DNA of 64,000 bases, taken from assembly GCF_005434945.1 (NCBI RefSeq), contig NZ_SKCH01000002.1:1-64000 (forward strand), read 5' to 3'. Source of the DNA: Prescottella subtropica. GTDB lineage: Bacteria; Actinomycetota; Actinomycetes; Mycobacteriales; Mycobacteriaceae. Both the position numbers and the translations under genes were made by a program. Positions 1-10,693 of this stretch are shown in pieces (position 1 is the first letter of the stretch; each line of letters begins with the position of its first letter). Below the pieces are notes generated by a model. The model was not told where the DNA came from. It saw nothing but the letters and a program-made list of their open reading frames with translations, and ran no database searches.

Positions 1-1
1 C

Positions 2-91
2 CTGCCCACCGGCCAAGGCGCCGGCACCGCCGAGGACGCTCTCGACACCGCCTGCGGCCTCTACCTCGCAGACCCGACCGCGTGGGGCTGA
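2..91 (+). CDS. C-terminal end of an unidentified protein
   Basis: This is the last 29 codons of a reading frame that enters from the left edge and ends with TGA at 89-91. The visible peptide is Gly/Ala-rich and ends in LADPTAWG. It has codon use typical of a real high-GC gene. Nothing in it identifies a family, and it converges on disA with a gap of 28 bases. It could also be a chance open frame, because too little is visible. Confidence 0.4.
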   Translation: MPTGQGAGTAEDALDTACGLYLADPTAWG

Positions 92-119
92 ACCCCCGAC
101 GAACTAACGCCGACGACCA

Positions 120-1205
120 CTAGTCGAACGGACCGCTGATCGACGCCTCCGCGAGGCGGGAGAGTCCTTCCCGGATGTGCCGCGCCCACAGGCCGCCGAT
201 CCCGTCCACCGACTGCAGGTCCGCGGCGGTGGCGGCGAGTAGGCCCTGCAGGGTCCCGAACGATCCGACGAGCCGGTGGATCTGTATGAACTGCAGCCGG
301 GGGACCCGGGTGAGGATGCGGTAGCCGCGGGGGCTCATCGGTGCGTCGAGCGCCTCGATCGTCCCCGGATACCCGAACGCACGCGCCAGGGTCGTCAGAT
401 CCAGCAGATCCACGTCGGTGAGCTTGTCGACCGCGGCCAGTGTCGCCTCCACCGCCGACGTGGACGCCGGCCCGGACCCGGCCAGATAGTCCCGGACGAC
501 GAGCTGGCGGACCGTGTCGTTGTCGCCGACCAACTCCTCGAGCTGCAGGACGAGTTGCCGGCCGTCGGTGCCCAGTTCGAGCACGTCCTGTTCGATCTCG
601 ACCGATACGCGACGCACCATCTCGAGCCGCTGTACGACGGTCAGCGCGTCGCGCAGGGTCACGAAGTCCTCGATCTCGACGATCGACAGCTGCCGGGTCA
701 CCTCGTCGAGCCGTGACTTGTAGCGCTCCAGGGTGGCGACGGCCTGGTTCGCCCGCGACAGGATCGTCGCCGACCCGTTGATCACGTGCCGGATCCCGCC
801 GACGTACACGCTCACGATGCTCATCGACTGACTCACCGACACCACCGGACAGCCGGTCTGGATGGCGGTGCGCTCGGCGGCACGATGCCGGGTACCGGAC
901 TCGACGGTGGGAATCCGGTGGTCGGGGACCAGTTGCACGTTGGCGCGCACGATGCGGCCACCGTCGGACGAGAGCACCACCGCGCCGTCCATCTTCGACA
1001 GTTCCCGCAACCGGGTGGGCGCGAATTCGACGTCGAGTTCGAATCCGCCGTCGCACAGGGCCTCGACCTGCTCGTCGTAGCCGAGCACGATCAGGGCGCC
1101 GGTGCGTCCCCGCAGGATGCGTTCGAGCGCGTCGCGCAGGGCCGTCCCGGGGGCGAGGCGGGCGATGGTGTCGCGCAGTACCGACGACGACGCGGCATCG
1201 TTCAT
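120..1205 (-). CDS. disA: DNA integrity scanning diadenylate cyclase DisA
   Basis: DisA makes cyclic di-AMP from two ATP while scanning DNA for branched structures. The N-terminal DAC domain carries the DGA motif (about residues 73-75) and the GTRHR motif (about 104-108) that define diadenylate cyclases. A helical linker follows, then a C-terminal helix-hairpin-helix region ending in a DGIGGLWAR-type stretch. The start at 1205 is chosen because a GAGGGGGG ribosome-binding site lies just upstream and it gives 361 residues, the usual family size. An ATG at 1283 would add a 26-residue tail without support. The gene is divergent from the thioesterase at 1308, so unlike mycobacteria it is not directly behind radA. 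Confidence 0.96.
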   Translation of the reverse strand: MNDAASSSVLRDTIARLAPGTALRDALERILRGRTGALIVLGYDEQVEALCDGGFELDVEFAPTRLRELSKMDGAVVLSSDGGRIVRANVQLVPDHRIPTVESGTRHRAAERTAIQTGCPVVSVSQSMSIVSVYVGGIRHVINGSATILSRANQAVATLERYKSRLDEVTRQLSIVEIEDFVTLRDALTVVQRLEMVRRVSVEIEQDVLELGTDGRQLVLQLEELVGDNDTVRQLVVRDYLAGSGPASTSAVEATLAAVDKLTDVDLLDLTTLARAFGYPGTIEALDAPMSPRGYRILTRVPRLQFIQIHRLVGSFGTLQGLLAATAADLQSVDGIGGLWARHIREGLSRLAEASISGPFD

Positions 1206-1307
1206 CGCGACAATCCCCCCTCGAGCAGTCGAAATCAGTGCGTCCGAGATCACATCCGGTGGAGCCGCGTTCGGGCGGCACACGCGCCGTCTCTACATTA
1301 CCTAGTT

Positions 1308-1868
1308 GTGAGCAGTACTTGGACGTTGCCCGAAGACCTCGTCATGCCGCCGGTGCCGGAGCTTTTCCCGGCCCCGGGTGAGCCGCTGCCCCAGCACTGG
1401 TCCAAGTGCTTCGGGTGCGGCGACGACCAGCCCGCCGGCATGAAGATGAGTTTCGCGGCCGGCGAGAACTACACCGTGACCGGACGCCTCGAGGTGGCCA
1501 ACCGCTACCAGGGCGGCCCGGGCGTGATCCACGGCGGCATCCTGTCCACCGCGTTCGACGAGGCGCAGGGCATGGCGTGCATGGTGCTCGGCGGGCCCGT
1601 CGTCACCGCGCATCTCGAGATCGACTTCGCCCGGCCGATCCCGCTCAGTTCGGTGCTCGAGATCCGGGCCCGACTCGACGGCACGGTCCGCCGCAAGGCG
1701 TACACCACTGCGGAGGCGTTCATCGTCGAGGGCCCCGGCGCCGACCCGGAGACCCCCGTCGCCACGTCGCGGGGACTGTTCCTGACGGTGCAGGCCGCGC
1801 ACTTCGCGCCGACCGCGGAGTTCGTCGACGGGGTGCCGACGTCACCGTTCGGTACTTCCGCCGTCTGA
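1308..1868 (+). CDS. PaaI-type hot-dog fold acyl-CoA thioesterase
   Basis: This is a 186-residue single hot-dog domain protein, probably a cytoplasmic acyl-CoA thioesterase. It has a Cys pair (CFGCG) near residue 35. The classic helix segment with GGPGVIHGGILSTAFDEAQG follows, where the HGG and the acidic residue resemble the active site of 4HBT/PaaI enzymes. The substrate cannot be told. A GTG start at 1308 is used; ATG at 1344 is an alternative. The gene lies between disA and radA, divergent from the first and convergent with the second, so it separates two genes that are neighbours in one transcription unit in mycobacteria. Confidence 0.85.
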   Translation: MSSTWTLPEDLVMPPVPELFPAPGEPLPQHWSKCFGCGDDQPAGMKMSFAAGENYTVTGRLEVANRYQGGPGVIHGGILSTAFDEAQGMACMVLGGPVVTAHLEIDFARPIPLSSVLEIRARLDGTVRRKAYTTAEAFIVEGPGADPETPVATSRGLFLTVQAAHFAPTAEFVDGVPTSPFGTSAV

Positions 1869-1888
1869 CGGTCACCGAAAGTTCTAGG

Positions 1889-3277
1889 TCACCGAAGGTT
1901 CAACGCCCGCAAGGCTTCTCCGACGTTCGACACCTCGACCGGGCGGATCTTGCCGGGGAGGTCGCCGGCGCCGGCCGGGACCACCGCGCGGGTGAATCCC
2001 ATGCGGGCGGCCTCGGCGACGCGCCGGGCCACGCCGGTGACCCGGCGGACCTCACCGGCCAGGCCGACCTCGCCGAGGACGACGGTGCCGGCCGGGATCG
2101 GGCGGTCCTTACCGGCGGACGCGACCGCGACGGCGAGCGCCAGGTCGCACGACGGGTCCGTCATCCGCATCCCGCCGACGGTGGCCGCGTAGACCTCCTT
2201 GTCGGACAGCTTGATGCCGTGCCGGCGCTCCAGGACGGCCAGCACCATCGACACCCGTGCGGAGTCGAGTCCGCTCACCGCCCGCCGCGGCGACGGATTG
2301 TGGGTGGGCGCGACGAGGGCCTGCACCTCGCCGAGCAGCGGCCGTTTGCCGTCCATCGTCACGGTGACGGCAGTGCCGGACACCTCGTCGGTCCGGTGGT
2401 GCAGGAACAGGCCCGACGGGTCGCTGACCCCGACGATGCCGTCCTCGCGCAGTTCGAAGCAGCCCACTTCGTCGGACGCCCCGAATCGGTTCTTGACGCC
2501 GCGAATCATCCGCAGCGTCGAATGCTTGTCGCCCTCGAAGTGCAGGACGACGTCCACCAGATGTTCGAGCGAGCGGGGGCCGGCGACGGCACCGTCCTTG
2601 GTGACGTGCCCGATCAGCAGGACCGGGATGCCGCCGGCCTTCGCGAGCGACGTCAGTGCGCTGGTGACGGCCCGTACCTGCGTCACTCCGCCGGTCACGC
2701 CGTCGACGTCGGCCGCGAGCATGGTCTGCACCGAATCGACGATCAGCAGTGTCGGGCGGACCTGCTCGACGTGCCCCAGCACGGTGGCCAGGTCGGATTC
2801 GGCTGCGAGATAGACCCGTTCGTGCACCGCGCCGGTCCGGTCGGCACGCAATCGCACCTGCCCGGCCGACTCCTCGCCGGTGACGTACAGCGCGCGGTCG
2901 TCGGGGCCGCGGGTCGCCCACCGGTGCACGACCTCGAGCAGTAGCGTCGACTTGCCGACGCCGGGCTCACCGGCGAGGAGCACCACCGAACCGGGGACGA
3001 CGCCACCACCGAGGACCCGGTCGAGTTCGTCGACACCGGTGGGTTTGGCGCGCGTCGCCGTACCGTCGATCTGCGTGATCGGTGTGGCCGGGGTGCTGGG
3101 CAGCAGGGCCGCGGCCCCGCTGCGGGCCAGCGACACGCCGGGCCGCGCGGCGACGGCGGCGAGCACAGGTGACTCGTCCATCGACCCCCACGTGCCGCAT
3201 TCCGGGCAGCGCCCCACCCATTTCGCGACCGTGTGCTGACACGACGAACACCGGAAGCTCGACTTCGCTTTTGCCAC
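1889..3277 (-). CDS. radA: DNA repair protein RadA/Sms
   Basis: RadA is a RecA-like helicase that promotes branch migration in recombinational repair. The 462-residue product has an N-terminal four-Cys zinc finger (CSSC and CPEC, residues 10-27), a Walker [10 protein letters not shown] at 103-111, the RadA-specific KNRFG motif at 262-266 and a Lon-protease-like C-terminal domain. Length and order match the family. It is transcribed after lpqE on the minus strand, with a strong hairpin between the two genes, and its stop is 20 bases from the convergent thioesterase. RadA is known to interact with and inhibit DisA in Bacillus and mycobacteria. Confidence 0.97.
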   Translation of the reverse strand: MAKAKSSFRCSSCQHTVAKWVGRCPECGTWGSMDESPVLAAVAARPGVSLARSGAAALLPSTPATPITQIDGTATRAKPTGVDELDRVLGGGVVPGSVVLLAGEPGVGKSTLLLEVVHRWATRGPDDRALYVTGEESAGQVRLRADRTGAVHERVYLAAESDLATVLGHVEQVRPTLLIVDSVQTMLAADVDGVTGGVTQVRAVTSALTSLAKAGGIPVLLIGHVTKDGAVAGPRSLEHLVDVVLHFEGDKHSTLRMIRGVKNRFGASDEVGCFELREDGIVGVSDPSGLFLHHRTDEVSGTAVTVTMDGKRPLLGEVQALVAPTHNPSPRRAVSGLDSARVSMVLAVLERRHGIKLSDKEVYAATVGGMRMTDPSCDLALAVAVASAGKDRPIPAGTVVLGEVGLAGEVRRVTGVARRVAEAARMGFTRAVVPAGAGDLPGKIRPVEVSNVGEALRALNLR

Positions 3278-3305
3278 GCCGGAAGCCTAATGTCCGGTAC
3301 CGACA

Positions 3306-3340
3306 GAACGGCCCGGGCACCATCGGTGCCCGGGCCGTTC
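3306..3340. terminator. 16-bp perfect hairpin between lpqE and radA
   Basis: The arms at 3306-3321 and 3325-3340 are exact reverse complements around a 3-base loop (ATC). The stem is GC-rich and sits 25 bases past the lpqE stop, so it is a likely terminator for lpqE. It would leave radA to an own or read-through promoter. Confidence 0.75.
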
Positions 3341-3365
3341 CGTCAGTAGCGGTGTGACCGGCGGA

Positions 3366-3965
3366 TCAGTGGTGACCCTCGGAGACGACGGGAGACTTGT
3401 CCGACACGTGGCGCTCCGTCTTCGGGCCCGCATCGACCGGCACCTGCACGGTGACGTCGCCCGCGTTCTCGAACGTGAAGATGACCGGGAAGGTCAGGCC
3501 CGGGCGCACACCCTCGCGGATGTCCTCGAGCGTGACGTCGATCAGGCTGACGTGCTCCGGGGCCTCCTCGGGGACCTGGACGTCCGGGTTGCCGGCGCCG
3601 AGAGCCTGCTGCGGCTTGATCGCGAGGCTGCCCGCCTCGTCGGTGATCGTCACGGAACCGGCGTAGTCGGTCTTGATGCTCTTCAGCCGGTCCGTCTCGT
3701 GCTCGCTGAGGTTGACGGCGGTGAAGGCGAGCTGCGCCGAGCCGCCCGGCTCGAGGCTGAACTCCTCGGAGTTCGGGTACACGACGTGCACGTTGCGCAG
3801 GGCAATGTTCGCGTCGGTGGCCTGGTTGCCGTTCACGGCAGCGACCTGAGTGGCCGTCTGCGAGATCTGACCTGCGCCGCACGCGGACAGCACGAGCGTC
3901 GCGCCGGCAGCGAGGGCGAGCGCGGTGGCGACTCGACGAGTCGGCGACGCATTGAGAGCAGTCAC
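3366..3965 (-). CDS. lpqE: LpqE-like cell-envelope lipoprotein
   Basis: This is a predicted exported lipoprotein of about 199 residues. It has Arg residues at 10-11, a hydrophobic signal segment and a lipobox LSAC with the acylated Cys at about residue 29. The body is a beta-rich domain with no known catalytic motif. Position next to radA and divergent from carD matches mycobacterial lpqE. The GTG start at 3965 is preferred because GGAGGA lies 6-7 bases upstream; an ATG at 3992 would add nine residues. A hairpin follows the gene. The function of the family is not well defined. Confidence 0.85.
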   Translation of the reverse strand: MTALNASPTRRVATALALAAGATLVLSACGAGQISQTATQVAAVNGNQATDANIALRNVHVVYPNSEEFSLEPGGSAQLAFTAVNLSEHETDRLKSIKTDYAGSVTITDEAGSLAIKPQQALGAGNPDVQVPEEAPEHVSLIDVTLEDIREGVRPGLTFPVIFTFENAGDVTVQVPVDAGPKTERHVSDKSPVVSEGHH

Positions 3966-4774
<809 letters not shown>

Positions 4775-4776
4775 CG

Positions 4777-5460
4777 GTGACGCAACAGCGAGGACCGGTC
4801 GTTGCACTGGTCCCGGCAGCCGGGCGTGGAGTCCGGCTGGGTGAAGCAGTACCCAAGGCGTTCGTCGAACTGGCCGGTCGCAGCATGCTGCGCCGGTCGG
4901 TCGACGGACTCCTGGGGTCGGGGGTGGTGGACACGGTCGTCGTGATCGTGCCCGAAGAACTTGTCGACGCCGCGCGGGCGGATCTGCCCGACGGCGTCGT
5001 GGTCGTCGTGGGTGGGGTGGAACGTACGGATTCGGTGCGGGCCGGCCTCGCCGCCGCGACCGGTGCCGAACTGGTGCTGGTGCACGACGCGGCCCGTGCG
5101 CTCACGCCGTCGTCGCTCGTGGCCCGGGTGGTGGCGGAACTGCGGTCCGGCCGGACCGCGGTGATCCCGGTCCTGCCGGTGGCCGACACCGTCAAGGCCG
5201 TCGACGTGCTGGGGACCGTCACCGGCACCCCGGACCGGTCGACGCTGCGGGCGGTACAGACCCCGCAGGGCTTCGATGCCACCCTGCTGCGCCGGGCCTA
5301 CCAGGACGACGGCGTCGACGCCACCGACGACGCCGGTCTCGTGGAGCGACTCGGGGAACGGGTCCACACCATCGCCGGGGAATTCGAAGCATTCAAGATC
5401 ACGACACCGTGGGATCTCACGCTGGCCCGGATCCTGTCGGAACGGGACAGCGCCGAGTAA
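4777..5460 (+). CDS. ispD: 2-C-methyl-D-erythritol 4-phosphate cytidylyltransferase IspD
   Basis: IspD transfers CMP to MEP in the non-mevalonate isoprenoid pathway. The 227-residue protein has the CTP-binding N-terminal loop VPAAGRGVRLGEAVPKAF, the VHDAAR motif near residue 105 and a conserved C-terminal FKITTPWDL segment. The GTG start lies two bases after the carD stop, indicating co-transcription. The product feeds IspE, which is not in this window, and then IspF encoded just downstream. Confidence 0.96.
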   Translation: MTQQRGPVVALVPAAGRGVRLGEAVPKAFVELAGRSMLRRSVDGLLGSGVVDTVVVIVPEELVDAARADLPDGVVVVVGGVERTDSVRAGLAAATGAELVLVHDAARALTPSSLVARVVAELRSGRTAVIPVLPVADTVKAVDVLGTVTGTPDRSTLRAVQTPQGFDATLLRRAYQDDGVDATDDAGLVERLGERVHTIAGEFEAFKITTPWDLTLARILSERDSAE

Positions 5461-5496
5461 CCCGGCGGACAACTGCGACGAGAGAGAGTTTCGCCC

Positions 5497-5973
5497 GTGC
5501 GAGTGGGTATCGGCACCGACGTCCATCCGATCGAGGCGGGTCGCCCGTGCTGGATGGCGGGTCTGCTGTTCGACGGCGAGGATGGCTGCGCCGGGCATTC
5601 CGACGGTGACGTCGCCGCGCACGCCCTGTGCGACGCCCTGCTGTCCGCGGCCGGACTCGGCGACCTCGGATCGGTGTTCGGCACCGGCCGGCCCGAATGG
5701 GACGGTGTCAGCGGCGTCCGGATGCTCGCGGAGGTGCGGTGTCTGCTCGGCGACGCCGGGTTCACGGTCGGGAACGCGGCGGTGCAGGTGATCGGCAATC
5801 GCCCCAAGATCGGGCCGCGTCGGGACGAGGCGCAGCGGGTGCTCGGCGACGTTCTGGGTGCCCCGGTGTCGGTGTCCGCGACGACCACCGACGGACTCGG
5901 TCTCACCGGTCGTGGCGAGGGCATCGCCGCGGTCGCGACCGCGCTCGTCGTCTCCGCCGGTCCGGACCGGTAG
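5497..5973 (+). CDS. ispF: 2-C-methyl-D-erythritol 2,4-cyclodiphosphate synthase IspF
   Basis: IspF cyclises CDP-ME 2-phosphate to MEcPP. The 158-residue protein shows the zinc ligands of the family: the DVHP motif near residue 8 and the His of HSDGD near residue 42. It also has the late [14 protein letters not shown] segment that forms the CDP pocket. The GTG start follows a purine-rich stretch (GAGAGAG). It sits 36 bases after ispD, the usual actinobacterial pair. Confidence 0.96.
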   Translation: MRVGIGTDVHPIEAGRPCWMAGLLFDGEDGCAGHSDGDVAAHALCDALLSAAGLGDLGSVFGTGRPEWDGVSGVRMLAEVRCLLGDAGFTVGNAAVQVIGNRPKIGPRRDEAQRVLGDVLGAPVSVSATTTDGLGLTGRGEGIAAVATALVVSAGPDR

Positions 5974-5984
5974 AATCGCTCGTC

Positions 5985-7403
5985 GTGACCCTGCGCCTAT
6001 ATGACACCGTGACACGGGCTCTGCGCGACTTCGTTCCGCTGACCCCCGGCCATGCCTCGGTGTACCTGTGTGGCGCAACGGTTCAGGGGGAGCCGCACAT
6101 CGGCCACGTGCGCAGCGGTGTCGCGTTCGACGTGCTGCGGCGCTGGCTGCTCGCCCACGACTACGACGTCGCGTTCGTGCGGAACGTCACCGACATCGAC
6201 GACAAGATCCTGAACAAGGCCGCCGAGGCGGGCCGCCCGTGGTGGGAGTGGGCCGCCACGTTCGAGCGGTCGTTCGACTGGGCGTACGGGCAGCTCGGGG
6301 TGCTGCCGCCGTCGGTGGAGCCGCGGGCGACCGGTCACATCACACAGATGGTCGAGATGATGCAGCGGCTCATCGCGAACGGCCACGCGTACGCCGCCGC
6401 GGGCGACGTCTACTTCGACGTCCGGAGTTTCCCCGACTACGGAAACCTGTCGGGGCACCGGCTCGACGACGTCCACCAGGGGGAGAGCGTCGGCGCGGGC
6501 AAGCGTGATCCGCGTGATTTCACCCTGTGGAAGGCCGCGAAGCCGGGGGAGCCGTCGTGGCCGACGCCCTGGGGGCCGGGGCGCCCCGGCTGGCATCTCG
6601 AATGCTCCGCGATGGCCGAGTTCTACCTCGGATCGGCATTCGACATCCATTGCGGTGGAATGGATCTGGTGTTCCCGCACCACGAGAACGAGATTGCGCA
6701 GGCGAAGTGCTCGGGTGACGACTTCGCGCAGTACTGGCTGCACAACGGATGGGTCACCAAGTCCGGCGAGAAGATGTCGAAGTCGCTGGGTAATGTCCTG
6801 TCTATTCCGAACGTACTGAAACTCGTTCGCCCGCAAGAGCTTCGGTACTACCTCGGCAGCGCCCACTACCGGTCGATGCTGGAGTACTCGGAGGAGGCGC
6901 TGCAGGAGGCCGCCGTCGGGTACCGGCGCTGCGAGTCGTTCGTGCAGCGGGTCTCCGAACGTACGGGCACGGACGGCGACCTTCCCGTCGGGACGTGGAC
7001 CGAGGAGTTCGCGGCCGCGCTCGACGACGACCTCAACGTCCCAGCGGCGCTCGCCGAGATCCACGGCCGGGTGCGGGAGGGCAACACCGCTCTCGAGGCG
7101 GGCGACTTCGAGAAGGCGCGGACACGGGCCGGACAGGTGCGGGCGATGCTGGGTGTTCTCGGTGTCGATCCGCTCGACCCGCACTGGGCCGCCGGTGCGG
7201 ACGACACCGCTGCCCTCGGCGCGCTCGATGTGCTGGTGCGTGCCGAACTCGACCGGCGTCAGCAGGCGCGGGCCGAGAAGAACTGGGCCGTCGCCGACGA
7301 GGTGCGCGACCGGCTGGTCGCGGCGGGTATCGCCGTGACCGACACCCCGAACGGCCCCGAGTGGTCGCTCGAACAGGCTTCTTCCAACGAATCGGGTAAG
7401 TGA
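5985..7403 (+). CDS. cysS: Cysteinyl-tRNA synthetase
   Basis: This is a class I aminoacyl-tRNA synthetase of 472 residues that charges tRNA-Cys. The first zinc-ligand Cys is at 29 in YLCGATVQ. The HIGH signature is at 38-41, further zinc ligands are in LECS and FPHHENE, and KMSKS is near residue 269. The usual CGPTV/CGPT element here reads CGATV, a mild substitution. The GTG start at 5985 is 11 bases after the ispF stop and gives the standard N-terminus; the open frame extends further upstream only because of the high GC content. Confidence 0.96.
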   Translation: MTLRLYDTVTRALRDFVPLTPGHASVYLCGATVQGEPHIGHVRSGVAFDVLRRWLLAHDYDVAFVRNVTDIDDKILNKAAEAGRPWWEWAATFERSFDWAYGQLGVLPPSVEPRATGHITQMVEMMQRLIANGHAYAAAGDVYFDVRSFPDYGNLSGHRLDDVHQGESVGAGKRDPRDFTLWKAAKPGEPSWPTPWGPGRPGWHLECSAMAEFYLGSAFDIHCGGMDLVFPHHENEIAQAKCSGDDFAQYWLHNGWVTKSGEKMSKSLGNVLSIPNVLKLVRPQELRYYLGSAHYRSMLEYSEEALQEAAVGYRRCESFVQRVSERTGTDGDLPVGTWTEEFAAALDDDLNVPAALAEIHGRVREGNTALEAGDFEKARTRAGQVRAMLGVLGVDPLDPHWAAGADDTAALGALDVLVRAELDRRQQARAEKNWAVADEVRDRLVAAGIAVTDTPNGPEWSLEQASSNESGK

Positions 7404-8368
7404 TGGCGGGTAATTCGAGTAGGCGTGGCGCGATCCGTAAGGGTGGCACCAAGAAGGGCCAGGTCGTCGGATCGGGCGGCAAGCGCAGCAAGGGCCTCGA
7501 GGGCCGCGGTGCGACACCGCCGGCGGCGGAGCGGACCAAGCATCCCGCCGCGAAGAAGGCGCGGGCCACGGCCCGCGCCACCGAGCAGCGGCAGATGCAG
7601 CGTGCGGCCGCGATCCGCCGCTCCGACGACACCCCGGAGATGGTGCTCGGACGCAATCCTGTCGTCGAGTGCCTGCGCGCCGACGTCCCGGCCACCGCGC
7701 TGTACGTCGCGGTGGGCGCCGAGAGCGACGACCGGCTCAAGGAAGCGGTGCAGCGTGCCGCCGACGCCGGTATCTCGATCCTGGAGGTGCCGCGCACCGA
7801 TCTGGACCGGATGAGCGCCAACGGCATGCATCAGGGCATCGGCCTGCAGGTGCCGCCGTACCGGTACGCGCACCCCGACGATCTGCTCACCGCGGCTCGC
7901 GCCAAGCACGAGCCGGCACTGCTGGTGGCGCTCGACAACATCACCGACCCCCGCAACCTCGGCGCGGTCGTCCGGTCCGTCGCCGCGTTCGGCGGCCACG
8001 GCGTCGTCATCCCGCAGCGGCGCAGCGCGAGCGTGTCCGCGGTCGCATGGCGCACCAGCGCCGGTGCCGCAGCCCGTCTGCCCGTCGCCCGCGCCACGAA
8101 TCTGACTCGCACCCTGAAGGATTGGCAGAACAAGGGTGTGCAGGTCGTCGGCCTCGATGCGGGCGGCGACACCACCCTCGACACCTACCGTGGCACCGAT
8201 CCGGTCGTCATCGTCGTCGGCTCCGAGGGCAAGGGGCTGTCGCGTCTGGTCCGTGAGACGTGCGACACGATCCTGAGCATCCCGATGGCCGGCGAGGTGG
8301 AGTCGCTCAACGCGTCCGTCGCCGCGGGCGTCGTGCTGTCGGAGATCGCACGTCAGCGGCGTAGCTGA
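7403..8368 (+). CDS. rlmB: 23S rRNA 2'-O-ribose methyltransferase RlmB (SpoU/TrmH family)
   Basis: This SAM-dependent SPOUT methyltransferase is expected to modify a guanosine in 23S rRNA. A Lys/Arg-rich, probably disordered leader of about 70 residues precedes the substrate-binding domain ([14 protein letters not shown]). The SPOUT core follows, with [22 protein letters not shown] and the knot segment [14 protein letters not shown]. The ATG at 7403 overlaps the cysS stop as TGATG; a GTG at 7400 is equally possible. Its 3' end overlaps the convergent pxpC gene by 16 bases. Confidence 0.94.
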   Translation: MAGNSSRRGAIRKGGTKKGQVVGSGGKRSKGLEGRGATPPAAERTKHPAAKKARATARATEQRQMQRAAAIRRSDDTPEMVLGRNPVVECLRADVPATALYVAVGAESDDRLKEAVQRAADAGISILEVPRTDLDRMSANGMHQGIGLQVPPYRYAHPDDLLTAARAKHEPALLVALDNITDPRNLGAVVRSVAAFGGHGVVIPQRRSASVSAVAWRTSAGAAARLPVARATNLTRTLKDWQNKGVQVVGLDAGGDTTLDTYRGTDPVVIVVGSEGKGLSRLVRETCDTILSIPMAGEVESLNASVAAGVVLSEIARQRRS

Positions 8369-9219
8369 CGGAACCTGACCCGACATCCCGGTCGTAGCTG
8401 TGCTGCGGCCGGGATGTCGTCGTACACCACCGTCGCGATCACCGGGTAGCCGCCGGTGACCGGGTGGTCGGCGAGGAACAGTACCGGCATCCCGTCCGGC
8501 GGGACCTGTAGCGCGCCGGACGTCATACCCTCGCTGGGCAACTCGCCGCGGCGGGCCCGGTGCAGTGGTCCGGGCCCGTGCAGGCGGGCGCCGACCCGGT
8601 CGGTGTCGGGGGTGACCGTCCATATCTGCTGTACGAGCGCGGCCCGGGACGCCGGGGTGAACCAGTCGTCGCGTGGTCCCGCCGTGATCCGCAGTTCGAC
8701 GGGGTCGGTGGTCGGTGCGGGCGGCGGAATGAGGTCTTCGGCCGGCAGGTTGCCGTGCTGCGTTCCGACGGGCAATCGGTCCCCGTCCCGGACAGGGTCC
8801 GGGCCGATCCCGGACAGGGTGTCGGTGGCGCGACTGCCGAGGACCGGGGGGACGTCGATACCGCCGCGCACCGCGACGTACGTGCGCAGTCCGGTGGCGG
8901 CGACACCGAGGGCGACGTCGTCCCCGTCGCGCAGTCGTAGCGTCGAATAGCGTGGGCGCGGTAGACCGTTCACGGTCAGGGCGGCGGATGCGCCGGTGAC
9001 CGCGAAGACGGCGTCGCCGACCGCGCGGAACCGCAGCCCGCCGAGTGTCACCTCGAGTGTCGCGGCGTCCGGGTGGTTGCCGACGAGTCGGTTCGCGGCG
9101 TCGTGGGCGGTGGTGTCGGAGGCACCGGACGTCCCGACCCCGAGCGCTGCATGCCCGACCCGGCCCCGATCCTGGACGGTGGTGCGGGTGCCGGCGCGGA
9201 CGATCTCGAGCCAAGCCAT
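8353..9219 (-). CDS. pxpC: 5-oxoprolinase subunit PxpC (biotin-dependent carboxylase-like, KipA family)
   Basis: PxpC works with PxpA and PxpB to open 5-oxoproline (pyroglutamate) to glutamate using ATP. The 288-residue protein shows the family start ([16 protein letters not shown]) and the [17 protein letters not shown] segment. The [19 protein letters not shown] stretch and the late [16 protein letters not shown] are also present. Start at 9219 is chosen because it gives the canonical LEIVRAG N-terminus, although the ribosome-binding site is weak. It is separated from pxpB by about 100 bases holding a long perfect hairpin. Confidence 0.92.
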   Translation of the reverse strand: MAWLEIVRAGTRTTVQDRGRVGHAALGVGTSGASDTTAHDAANRLVGNHPDAATLEVTLGGLRFRAVGDAVFAVTGASAALTVNGLPRPRYSTLRLRDGDDVALGVAATGLRTYVAVRGGIDVPPVLGSRATDTLSGIGPDPVRDGDRLPVGTQHGNLPAEDLIPPPAPTTDPVELRITAGPRDDWFTPASRAALVQQIWTVTPDTDRVGARLHGPGPLHRARRGELPSEGMTSGALQVPPDGMPVLFLADHPVTGGYPVIATVVYDDIPAAAQLRPGCRVRFRQLRR

Positions 9220-9240
9220 GCGTCGATTGTCCCCATCCCT

Positions 9241-9304
9241 CGCGTTTCGCGCACTTGTCGTGCCCGACACACCGCCGGGGAGCGCGACAAGTGCGCGAAA
9301 CGCG
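9241..9304. repeat. 20-bp perfect inverted repeat between pxpB and pxpC
   Basis: Arms at 9241-9260 and 9285-9304 are exact reverse complements with a 24-base loop. It lies between two genes of the same predicted operon, so as RNA it could form a stable intercistronic hairpin. The long loop is unusual for an intrinsic terminator. Confidence 0.8.
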
Positions 9305-9319
9305 GGTTCGGAGGCGGGA

Positions 9320-9925
9320 TCAGACTGCGACGAATCGGACGACGGCGCCGGGCCGCAGCAGGGCCGGGAGATCGCGGTCGACATCCCACATCCGGGCGGT
9401 GGTGGTGCCGATCAACTGCCAGCCGCCGGGGGAGGAGCGCGGATAGATCCCGGAGAACTCGCCGGCCAGGCCGACGGCACCGGCCGGGACCCGGGTGCGG
9501 GGCGAGGAGCGTCGCGGCACGTGCAGGCGGTCGTCCTCGGCGACGAGATACCCGAAACCGGGACTGAACCCGGCGAACGCGACCGTCCACGGCTGTCCGG
9601 TGTGGGCGGCGACGACACCGTCGGCGCCGAGTCCGGTGAGCTCGCCGACCTCGTCGAGGTCCGGGCCGTCGTAGTGGACGGGAACCGAGACGGGGGCGAC
9701 CGGGGGCAGATCGTCGGCGGACACCGGTGCGGTCGCCCGGACCCATGCCGCGACCACGTCGGATCGGACCCCGCGGAACTGCACCAGCACGGTGCGGGCC
9801 GCGGGCACCAGGTCGGTGACGGACGGATGCGGGTGGGCGGCCAATCCCCGGTAGTGCGCGAGCGTGGCGCCGAGGTCGTCGAATTCGACGAGCAGTGCCC
9901 GGTCGCCCGCGTCGAGGAGGCGCAT
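9320..9925 (-). CDS. pxpB: 5-oxoprolinase subunit PxpB (allophanate hydrolase subunit 1-like, KipI family)
   Basis: PxpB is the kinase-like partner of PxpC in the 5-oxoprolinase complex. The 201-residue product has the KipI fold with the diagnostic AFAGFSPGFGYL and PRRSSPRTRVPAGAVGLAG segments and the terminal GGWQLIGTT motif. The ATG at 9925 shares one base with the pxpA stop (TGATG), so translation is probably coupled. Order pxpA-pxpB-pxpC is canonical. Confidence 0.94.
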   Translation of the reverse strand: MRLLDAGDRALLVEFDDLGATLAHYRGLAAHPHPSVTDLVPAARTVLVQFRGVRSDVVAAWVRATAPVSADDLPPVAPVSVPVHYDGPDLDEVGELTGLGADGVVAAHTGQPWTVAFAGFSPGFGYLVAEDDRLHVPRRSSPRTRVPAGAVGLAGEFSGIYPRSSPGGWQLIGTTTARMWDVDRDLPALLRPGAVVRFVAV

Positions 9926-10683
9926 CACACGAACGGTGCCACGGGGATCCGATGCTCGTCGAGCAGAGCCCGGATCGCGGTGGCCATCGCGACGGCGGCC
10001 GGGGTGTCGCCGTGCACGCAGACCGTGTCCGCCGCCACGGTGATCACGCTGCCGTCGACGGCCTCGATCGTGCCGGTGGTGACCAGACGCAGGACCCGGG
10101 CGGCGACGATGTCCGGATCGTGGAGGACGGACCCCGGCTGTGTGCGCGGCACGAGGGTGCCGTCGGGGGTGTAGGCGCGGTCGGCGAACGCTTCGACGAC
10201 GGTCCGCAGGCCCGCCGCTGACGCCTCCTCGAGGAACACCGATCCGGGTAGCCCGAGGACGGGCAGCGCCGGATCTACCGCGAGTACTGCGGCGACGACG
10301 GCCCGCGCCTGCGCCCGGTGGTGGACGATCGTGTTGTACAGCGCACCGTGCGGTTTCACATACGTGACCGCGGACCCGGCGACGTGGGCCAGGCCGTCGA
10401 GCGCACCGATCTGGTAGATGACGTCGGCGGTGAGGTCGGCGGGGGCGACGTCGACGAACCGGCGTCCGAATCCGGCGAGGTCCCGGTAGCCGACCTGCGC
10501 GCCGATCCGCACGTCGCGGGCGGTGGCGTCGCGGCACGTACGCAGCAGCGTCGACGGGTCGCCGGCGTGGAAACCGCACGCGATGTTGGCGCTGGTGACG
10601 AGGTCGAGCATCGCGGCGTCGTCGCCGAGGGTCCAGGCGCCGAAGCTCTCGCCGAGGTCGCTGTTGAGATCGATGACCGCCAC
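9925..10683 (-). CDS. pxpA: 5-oxoprolinase subunit PxpA (LamB/YcsF family)
   Basis: PxpA is the catalytic TIM-barrel-like subunit of prokaryotic 5-oxoprolinase. The 252-residue protein starts [12 protein letters not shown] and carries [31 protein letters not shown] and VKPHGALYN, all signature segments of the family. It also has the late CVHGDTP. The GTG start at 10683 lies 10 bases beyond the znuB stop on the same strand, which suggests that the zinc transporter and the 5-oxoprolinase genes form one transcription unit. Confidence 0.94.
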   Translation of the reverse strand: MAVIDLNSDLGESFGAWTLGDDAAMLDLVTSANIACGFHAGDPSTLLRTCRDATARDVRIGAQVGYRDLAGFGRRFVDVAPADLTADVIYQIGALDGLAHVAGSAVTYVKPHGALYNTIVHHRAQARAVVAAVLAVDPALPVLGLPGSVFLEEASAAGLRTVVEAFADRAYTPDGTLVPRTQPGSVLHDPDIVAARVLRLVTTGTIEAVDGSVITVAADTVCVHGDTPAAVAMATAIRALLDEHRIPVAPFV

Positions 10684-10693
10684 GGCGTCGATC

